NCBI GenBank assembly: GCA_964407825.1
Contig: CAYOXD010000022.1
Span: forward strand, 1-32,096
Direction: 5' to 3'
Length of the DNA: 32,096 nucleotides
Origin: CAYOXD01 sp964407825
GTDB lineage: Bacteria; Desulfobacterota; Desulfobacteria; Desulfobacterales; JAFDDL01
The position numbers and the translations under genes are program-made. The notes under the pieces are model-generated. The model was not told where the DNA came from and searched no databases. It worked only from the letters and a program-made list of their open reading frames with translations. Shown here piece after piece: positions 26,801-32,096 of the stretch. Each line of letters opens with the position of its first letter. The first letter of the stretch is position 1.

Positions 26801-29800
26801 TGTTACCTGGTACCGTCGCCACCACCCCCCGACTTCCGGCTGCCAGGCCCTGGCCCTCGTTGCGGGATCGACCGCGGACCTGACCCTGCAGCTTCAGGAG
26901 GCACGCCAGGCCGTTCAGTCGAAAAGCCCTATGGCTCCCGGACGCCAGGGCGGCGTTGCCTACACTCCCTGCCCCTTCGGTGCAGGCGGCGAGATCGCCT
27001 TCGTCTTTCCCGGCTCCGGCAACCATTACGCCGGCATGGGGCGGCAGGTGGGCGTCCTGTGGCCGGATCTGCTGCGGAACATGGACGGCCGCACGGCTCG
27101 CCTCAGGGACCAGATGCTCCCGCGCTTCTATGTACCCCAGCGCCTGAGCTGGGAGAAGGGCTGGGAGGTGGCGGCCCAGGAGGCCCTGGGTGCCGATCCC
27201 CTGCGGATGATCTTCGGCCAGGTGATCCACGGTGGGCTCATGTCCGATCTCGTCCGCCGTTTCGCCATCGAACCCACCGCCGTCATCGGCTACAGCCTCG
27301 GCGAGACGGCGGGTAACTTCGCCCTGGGCCTGTGGCCGGACCGGGGAGAGATGCTTCAGCGGATGCAGGGGACAGATCTTTTTTCCACCCAGCTGGCAGG
27401 CCCCTGCCGGGCGGCCCGGACCGCCTGGGGCATCGAGGCCTCCGCCCCCTTTGCCTGGGCGGTGGCCGTGGTGAACCGGCCCGCGGAGGCAGTGCGGGCC
27501 GTGCTCCCGGGCTTTCCCCTCACCCGGCTCCTCATCGTCAACACGCCGGAGGAGTGCGTCATCGGCGGGCATCGGCCCGAGGTGCAGGCGGCCATCCGGG
27601 CCCTGTCCTGCGAGGGGGTCTTCATCGAAGGGGTCGTCACCGTGCACTGTGACGCCGTTTCTCCCGTGGCCGAGGCCTACCGGCTGCTCCACCACTTTCC
27701 CGTAACCCCTCCGCCGGGGGTGCGCTTTTACAGCTGCGCGGCGGGCGGCCGCTACCGGCCCACCGCCGACAGTGCGGCCGAGTCCATCCTGAACCAGGCC
27801 CGCCACGGCTTCGATTTCCCGAGGACCATCGATGCTGCCTATGCTGACGGGGTACGGATTTTCCTTGAGATGGGTCCCCACAACTCCTGCTCCCGCATGA
27901 TCCGACGTATCCTCGGGGACCGTCCCCACCTGGCCGTCTCCACGGGCAGCCGGGGGGAAGAGGACCTGATGGGGCTGCTGAAGTTCCTGGCCGTCCTCAT
28001 CTCTGAGGGGATCCCCATGGACCTGACCGCCCTATACGGTGAGACAGCGGCTCCCACAGCCCACATCCGGAGGCGCAGGGACACGGCCGCCTCCATACGC
28101 ATGCGTCCCGTGGGCGATCCCATCGAGCCGCCCGCCCTGCCCTCGCCGCCCGTCCGGCCCAAAGCCACGGCAACACCGGCTGCCCCGGTCCCACCGCCGC
28201 CGCACCTGTCGACGGTGGAGGCATCCCCGGCGCCGCCGAGCGTCTTTTCGGATCTGGCCGTCGACTTCGAGCGTCAGGCCGTGGCCACGGCTGAAGCGCA
28301 TGATAAATTCCTGGCCCTTTCAAACGATTTGGCGCAGGGATTTGCCGAGACCTTTGACTTCCAGATGCGCCTTCTGGCCGCATCCGGTCTGGATCCCGGC
28401 ACCGCCCCGAACCCCATGGAAGCCCCCGCTCCGGTGCCGGTTTCGGCCGTCGCCTTTTCAAGGGAGCTTTGCATGGAGTTTGCCGTGGGTTCCGCAGAAA
28501 AGGTGCTGGGGCCGGCATTTTCGGCCCTGGACAGCTTTCCCGCCAGGGTACGGCTGCCGGACGAACCGCTGATGCTGGTGGACCGGATACTCAGCATCGA
28601 GGCGGAAAAGGGGGTCCTGGGAGCAGGGAAGATCGTCACCGAGCACGATGTCCTGCCCGGCGCGTGGTACCTGGACGCGGAACGAGCGCCGGTTTGCATC
28701 TCCGTCGAGGCCGGCCAGGCGGATCTCTTCCTGTGCGCCTATATGGGAATCGATCTGGTGGTCAAGGGCCGGCGCACCTACCGGCTCCTGGATGCCACGG
28801 TGGATTTTTTAAGGCCCCTTCCCCGACCCGGAGAGACCATCCGCTACGAGATCGAAATCGAGCGCTTTACCCGCCAGGGGGATACCTACCTCTTTTTCTT
28901 CCACTTCGACGGTTTCATCGGCGGAGAACCTCTCATCCGGATGCGAAACGGCTGTGCCGGCTTTTTCACGGCCGAGGAGGTCCGAAATTCCGGCGGCATC
29001 CTCTTCACGGAGGATGAACGAAGGCCGGTGCCGGGAAAGACAACGTCGGACTGGCGGGCGCCGGTGCCCATGGAGAAGGCGGCCTATGATGAAAAGGGCC
29101 TTTCGGCCCTTCGGGACGGGAACCCGGCCGCCTGCTTCGGCCCCCTGTTCACCGGTAAGAGCATCGGTCCTTCGGGCCGGCTCCCCGGCGGCCGGATGCG
29201 CCTTATCGACCGCATTCTCGAGCTCGACCCCACGGGCGGCCGCTACGGCCTGGGCCGGATCCGGGCCGAGGCCGATATCCGGCCTGACAAATGGTTTCTC
29301 ACATGCCACTTCGTGGATGACAAGGTCATGCCCGGAACCCTTATGTACGAGTGCTGCGCCCACACCCTCCGGGTCTTCCTGCAGCGGCTGGGATGGATCA
29401 GCGAAAAGGAGGGGGCCCGGTATGAACCGGTGATTGGCGTGAAAAGCCGCCTCAAATGCCGGGGACCGGTGACCCCCGAGACCCGCCACGTGGTCTACGA
29501 GATCGAGGTTAAAGAACTCGGTTACAATCCCGAACCCTATGCCATTGCCGATGCCCTCATGTATGGCGACGGCCACCGGATCGTTTGGTTCCAGGACATG
29601 GGCATGCGGCTCACCGGCACCACCCGGGAGGACATCGAGGCCCTGTGGGCCGAATACCCGGCCCCGGCCTCGGTACCGGCCCCTCCCCTCTTCGATGAGG
29701 CGAAAATCCTGGCCTTCGCCCAGGGCAATCCCTCGGAGGCCTTCGGCGCCCCCTACCGGCCCTTCGATGCCGACCGATTCATCGCACGGCTGCCCCGCCC

Positions 29801-30824
29801 TCCCTACTCCCTCATGAGCCGGGTCACCCAGGCCGAGCCGCGGCCCTGGGAGCTAAAGCCCGGCGGCTGGATCACGGCAGAGTACGACGTGCCACCGGCC
29901 GCCTGGTATTTCGGGGCCAACCGCACCCCTACCCTGCCCGTTTCCATCCTCATGGAGATCGCCCTGCAGCCCTGCGGATGGCTGGCCGCCTATGCCGGCT
30001 CGGCCCTCAAGAGCGAAAAGGACCTCCGCTTCCGAAACCTCGGCGGCCAGGCCGAGCTGTTGGAGGACATATCGCCGGCGGGAATGACCCTCACCACCCG
30101 TTCGCGCATGACGAATATGTCCGCGGCGGGGGAGATGATCATCGAGCACTTCGATTTCGAGGTCGCTTGCGCTGGCTCGGTGTTCTACCGGGGAAGCACC
30201 AACTTCGGCTTTTTCACGACCGAGGCCCTGGCCCGGCAGGTGGGCCTGGGCGAGGTTGCCCCCCTCGCACCGGCCGGCGCGGGCGGCGGGTCCCGAGTAA
30301 TAGAGCTTCCCCTCCTGCCGCCGCTGGCCCCAACCGACGGGATGAGCGCAGATCTCCAACAGGTGCGGCCCCTTGAAATGCCGGGGAAGGCCCTTCTCAT
30401 GTTCGACCGGATCACCTGCTTCGATCCGGCGGGAGGACCCCAGGGGCTCGGATACCTTTCGGCCGAAAAAACCGTTGATCCGGAAGAATGGTTTTTCACG
30501 GCACACTTTTACCAGGACCCCGTATGCCCCGGCTCCCTGGGCATCGAGTCCTTCATGCAGCTGCTGCGCTACTACGCCCTGAAAAGATGGCCGCATCTTG
30601 GGGCCACCCACCGGGTGGCACTCCTTTCGCCATCCAAGCACCAGTGGACCTACCGGGGCCAGGTGGTCCCCGACAACCGGACCGTCATGGTGGAGGCCGC
30701 CATCACCCAGGTCCAGGAGGGCGAACGCCCCTCAGTGACCGGAACGGGCTACCTGCACGTTGACGGCTTGACGATCTATGGGATGGAGGACTTCGGCATA
30801 CGCCTCGTTCCCGTAACCTTATGA
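23820..30824 (+). CDS. pfaC: PfaC-like secondary-lipid/PUFA synthase subunit with built-in acyltransferase (KS-CLF-AT-DH-DH)
   Basis: The protein has 2334 residues, starting at the ATG that overlaps the queC stop; an open frame 26 codons longer lies inside queC. Ketosynthase (about 18-472): Cys214 in DAACASS, His348 in HGAGT, Lys383 and His388 in KSMVGH, all intact. Chain-length-factor domain (about 487-940): the catalytic Cys position is Glu683 (SCEEASG) and the first His is lost. Acyltransferase (about 1055-1410): Ser1159 in GYSLGE. After a Pro-rich linker and a helical stretch come four hotdog units forming two FabA-like dehydratases (about 1577-1950 and 1975-2330), with active His1830 (CHFVDDKVMPG) and His2229 (AHFYQDPVCPG). 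It has no ACP, ketoreductase or enoyl reductase. Such subunits extend and dehydrate or isomerise ACP-bound chains with PfaA and PfaD. Marine PfaC lacks the AT; as I recall, myxobacterial Pfa3 has it. The product is not predictable. Confidence 0.93.
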   Translation: MKQCLIDEQKNPAQGGRPRAPIAIVAMAGVFPGAADVDRFWDRIVEKADAADDVPRDRWGVDPASVVQAAPAPDKAFHRRACIIRDFRLDPEGLNLSPDLIEALDPLYHLVLHCGRQALRAAAPRRDTGRPPLETTGVILAAIALPTDSTDALSRRIFKASLRERLFPGDGSDAGPAGISPLSALGTRVTGFPAALLASALGLGGATFTLDAACASSLFAVKLACDELRSGRSDLMLAGGVSRPDNLYTQIGFSQLRALSPSGRCAPFDQGADGLMVGEGCGILALKRLDDARRDGDRILGLITGIGLSNDMGGNLLAPDAEGQLRAMTRAYRSAGWSPSDVDLIECHGAGTPVGDAVELESLKRLRASGEAPDTPCAIGSVKSMVGHLLTAAGTAGLIKVLMALRHGTLPPSNGYERPAEGSPLEGAGPLRVQTEAAPWPRRASGVPRRAAVSAFGFGGTNAHLLIEEYLETAHTGHREECIRRAPAPIAVVGMAAAAGPLRDLGQVQEAVFNGRPAFIPRPAHRWKGMRPRVSGGDIGSRGAYMDEIPVDFGRLPLPPNEIPSIIPQHLLMLTIAADALEDAGMDLREDREAMGALVGMNFDMEATNYHLRWRSDQVAQSLCADLPADDDTWRAWRRSLKEACGPPLTASGTLGALGSMVASRIAKAFRFGGPSYVVSCEEASGIKALEVAVRALRLGEVEAMLVGAVDMAGDVRQMSLTAALLRQATKGEVAAFDRDAAGTLPGEGAVALVLKRLDRARADGDRIYAVIDGVGGATATSGPVPDNGFRRSLAKCLGDAGRDVGSGLSGIDLIHLPGTGDPARDRIEAAALGSCQGTSSPRPAALATLTPVTGHTGAAAGLFSVVAACLGLYHEILPPTGRFVRPAEGMFSPERFFFPAFPQYWSRNREDGPRRALACALTRDGSAAHVLLSGPPEGSRVHVPERRRPLGFGEMGLFAVWGDGPEALLSGLDELEASLREHRRTEAPLEALAVTWYRRHHPPTSGCQALALVAGSTADLTLQLQEARQAVQSKSPMAPGRQGGVAYTPCPFGAGGEIAFVFPGSGNHYAGMGRQVGVLWPDLLRNMDGRTARLRDQMLPRFYVPQRLSWEKGWEVAAQEALGADPLRMIFGQVIHGGLMSDLVRRFAIEPTAVIGYSLGETAGNFALGLWPDRGEMLQRMQGTDLFSTQLAGPCRAARTAWGIEASAPFAWAVAVVNRPAEAVRAVLPGFPLTRLLIVNTPEECVIGGHRPEVQAAIRALSCEGVFIEGVVTVHCDAVSPVAEAYRLLHHFPVTPPPGVRFYSCAAGGRYRPTADSAAESILNQARHGFDFPRTIDAAYADGVRIFLEMGPHNSCSRMIRRILGDRPHLAVSTGSRGEEDLMGLLKFLAVLISEGIPMDLTALYGETAAPTAHIRRRRDTAASIRMRPVGDPIEPPALPSPPVRPKATATPAAPVPPPPHLSTVEASPAPPSVFSDLAVDFERQAVATAEAHDKFLALSNDLAQGFAETFDFQMRLLAASGLDPGTAPNPMEAPAPVPVSAVAFSRELCMEFAVGSAEKVLGPAFSALDSFPARVRLPDEPLMLVDRILSIEAEKGVLGAGKIVTEHDVLPGAWYLDAERAPVCISVEAGQADLFLCAYMGIDLVVKGRRTYRLLDATVDFLRPLPRPGETIRYEIEIERFTRQGDTYLFFFHFDGFIGGEPLIRMRNGCAGFFTAEEVRNSGGILFTEDERRPVPGKTTSDWRAPVPMEKAAYDEKGLSALRDGNPAACFGPLFTGKSIGPSGRLPGGRMRLIDRILELDPTGGRYGLGRIRAEADIRPDKWFLTCHFVDDKVMPGTLMYECCAHTLRVFLQRLGWISEKEGARYEPVIGVKSRLKCRGPVTPETRHVVYEIEVKELGYNPEPYAIADALMYGDGHRIVWFQDMGMRLTGTTREDIEALWAEYPAPASVPAPPLFDEAKILAFAQGNPSEAFGAPYRPFDADRFIARLPRPPYSLMSRVTQAEPRPWELKPGGWITAEYDVPPAAWYFGANRTPTLPVSILMEIALQPCGWLAAYAGSALKSEKDLRFRNLGGQAELLEDISPAGMTLTTRSRMTNMSAAGEMIIEHFDFEVACAGSVFYRGSTNFGFFTTEALARQVGLGEVAPLAPAGAGGGSRVIELPLLPPLAPTDGMSADLQQVRPLEMPGKALLMFDRITCFDPAGGPQGLGYLSAEKTVDPEEWFFTAHFYQDPVCPGSLGIESFMQLLRYYALKRWPHLGATHRVALLSPSKHQWTYRGQVVPDNRTVMVEAAITQVQEGERPSVTGTGYLHVDGLTIYGMEDFGIRLVPVTL

Positions 30825-30884
30825 AATAACGCGGTTTCGAAAAATTGCCCGTTTGGTGGTAGGCCCTGAGAAGGTTTCCAATGG

Positions 30885-31934
30885 CTAAAGACAGGAGGAT
30901 GGACGTTCCCGCTTGAACAGAGACTGCAGCAAAGCGGCCAATTTTTTGGCGTCATGGCGGATCACCTGTCCGGACGTATCCAGCAGGTCCGCTCCGATAA
31001 GATTGCGATCCTCCCAGAAGGGGTGATCCGGATCCATTTGAATCCTTTCTGATCGTTGCTCCGCGTATAGGGCGCGCAGATCAGCGGAAGGCTGGGACGT
31101 GTTATAAATAACGCCGTCCACCCGCCGCTTCATGCTGATCTCTAGACGCTCTATAAAATCGAGACCTTGGAATTGATGCGTTTCTCCGAATTTGGTCATG
31201 ATGTTGATGATATTGTAGACCTGGGCCCGGGTGGTGCGAAGGACCTCGGCAACGCCTGGTACAATCAGATTGGGGACAATGCTGGTGAACAGGTCTCCCG
31301 GTCCGATGAGGATGAACTCCGCGGCGTTGATGGCCTCCACAACAGGCGGATAGACATGGATGGCATCACGGTGATGGGGGACCAGGAATACGTCCTTTAT
31401 TTTTTCTCTCTGGTTTCCCCTGGGAAGATCAATGGCATGCTCTCCGAAGATTCGTTTCCCATCGGTTAATTCAGCCACCAAAGTGGCTTGATCCGTTGTC
31501 ACCGGCAGTATGGTTCCGTTTGCTTCTAAAATTTCAGCCAAAGCCGACACGCCGGTGGGGAAACTCCCTGTGTACTGGCTCAGCATGGTCAGGAGCATGT
31601 TGCCGGCATTGTGCCCCTGAAGCCTTCGGTCAGCCTGGAAGCGCTTAAGCAAAATGGAACGGGCAATCTCCTGGTGAGGAGACAGCGCCAGTATGCATTT
31701 AAGGATGTCACCGGGGGGCAGAATACCCAGTTCATCGCGCAGTCGTCCCGTGCTTCCACCGCTATCCATCATGGATACAACCGCCGTAACGGATATGCCC
31801 GGCAAATCACGCAAGCTGGATAGAAGGGCGAACTGGCCCGTGCCGCCGCCGATGGTCACCACTTGTATCGGAGGATTTTTTAGTTTTTGTATCATTTGGT
31901 ATTGGCCTGACAGGACTGATGTGCCGATTGGCAT
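30885..31934 (-). CDS. yvcK: YvcK/CofD-like protein (gluconeogenesis factor family)
   Basis: The protein has 349 residues with the family marks TIGGGTGQFALL near residue 27, SMMDSGGSTGRLRDE, GHNAGNMLL, LIGPGDLFTSI and NIMTKFGET. YvcK in Bacillus binds UDP-sugars and is needed for growth on gluconeogenic carbon and for normal cell shape; relatives of the fold include the CofD phospholactate transferase. Which applies here is not decided by the sequence. AGAGGA lies shortly before the ATG at 31934. A perfect TATAAT box is seen on the minus strand at 32019-32014, but without a matching -35. The gene converges with the megasynthase, 60 bases apart, and its base composition is visibly less GC-rich. 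Confidence 0.9.
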   Translation of the reverse strand: MPIGTSVLSGQYQMIQKLKNPPIQVVTIGGGTGQFALLSSLRDLPGISVTAVVSMMDSGGSTGRLRDELGILPPGDILKCILALSPHQEIARSILLKRFQADRRLQGHNAGNMLLTMLSQYTGSFPTGVSALAEILEANGTILPVTTDQATLVAELTDGKRIFGEHAIDLPRGNQREKIKDVFLVPHHRDAIHVYPPVVEAINAAEFILIGPGDLFTSIVPNLIVPGVAEVLRTTRAQVYNIINIMTKFGETHQFQGLDFIERLEISMKRRVDGVIYNTSQPSADLRALYAEQRSERIQMDPDHPFWEDRNLIGADLLDTSGQVIRHDAKKLAALLQSLFKRERPSSCL

Positions 31935-32096
31935 GGCGAGCGTCCTCTGAACCTCGCTATGGCTGAAAACATCATCCCAAGGTTTAAAGATACCCTATCC
32001 TTACCTTCTTTTTATTATAAATACAAGCACCTTCCTTGGTGTTATCCAAACCGCCGCCAATGGAATTAGAGTTTCTGCAAACGGCCCTCTCAATTA

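Overview
The window looks like a chromosomal segment of a GC-rich deltaproteobacterium (Desulfobacterota, most like the Desulfosarcina/Desulfobacter lineages). This is an inference from gene content, not a database match. The supporting content is a Pfa-type secondary-lipid megasynthase, a fused FAD/Fe-S GlcD-GlcF-type dehydrogenase, YgiQ, Cys-containing PAS sensor kinases, a REC-REC-HD-GYP regulator and a small Cys-rich protein of a type I recall from this group. One run of 100 N (19873-19972) is an assembly gap that cuts off the 3' end of the threonine dehydratase gene.

Layout. 1-5071 (+): alanine dehydrogenase, a c-di-GMP phosphodiesterase response regulator, S-adenosylhomocysteine hydrolase and a stand-alone cyclic-nucleotide-binding domain protein. 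5205-8671: an M48/Ste24-type membrane protease, then an unrecognised 533-residue lipoprotein that converges with a membrane-anchored TPR protein on the minus strand. 8939-14131 (+): a YgiQ-family radical SAM protein coupled by a TGATG overlap to a 946-residue FAD/Fe-S oxidoreductase, then a YfcE-type phosphodiesterase. 14132-14511 is a 380-base non-coding stretch with a 12-bp inverted repeat. 14512-17448 is a hybrid sensor kinase. 17575-19872 (+) is an rpe-aroQ-ilvA cluster that runs into the gap. 19975-21633 (-) is an acyl-CoA synthetase. 21915-22187 is a small Cys-rich gene, followed after about 110 bases by a strong intrinsic terminator (22298-22340).

The most striking part is 22464-30824 (+). 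queE and queC, which make the 7-deazaguanine precursor preQ0, are followed without a gap by a 7-kb gene whose ATG overlaps the queC stop (ATGA). It encodes a 2334-residue KS-CLF-AT-DH-DH protein. This corresponds to PfaC of polyunsaturated or secondary fatty acid synthases, with an acyltransferase (the PfaB function) built in. No PfaA (KS-AT-ACP-KR), PfaD (enoyl reductase) or phosphopantetheinyl transferase gene is present in the window, so the synthase must be completed from elsewhere or work differently. It converges with a yvcK/CofD-like gene (30885-31934, -).

Most of the rest is ordinary housekeeping or signalling. I see no CRISPR array, insertion sequence, phage gene, tRNA or rRNA. Many long open frames antisense to real genes are by-products of the high GC content and are not annotated.
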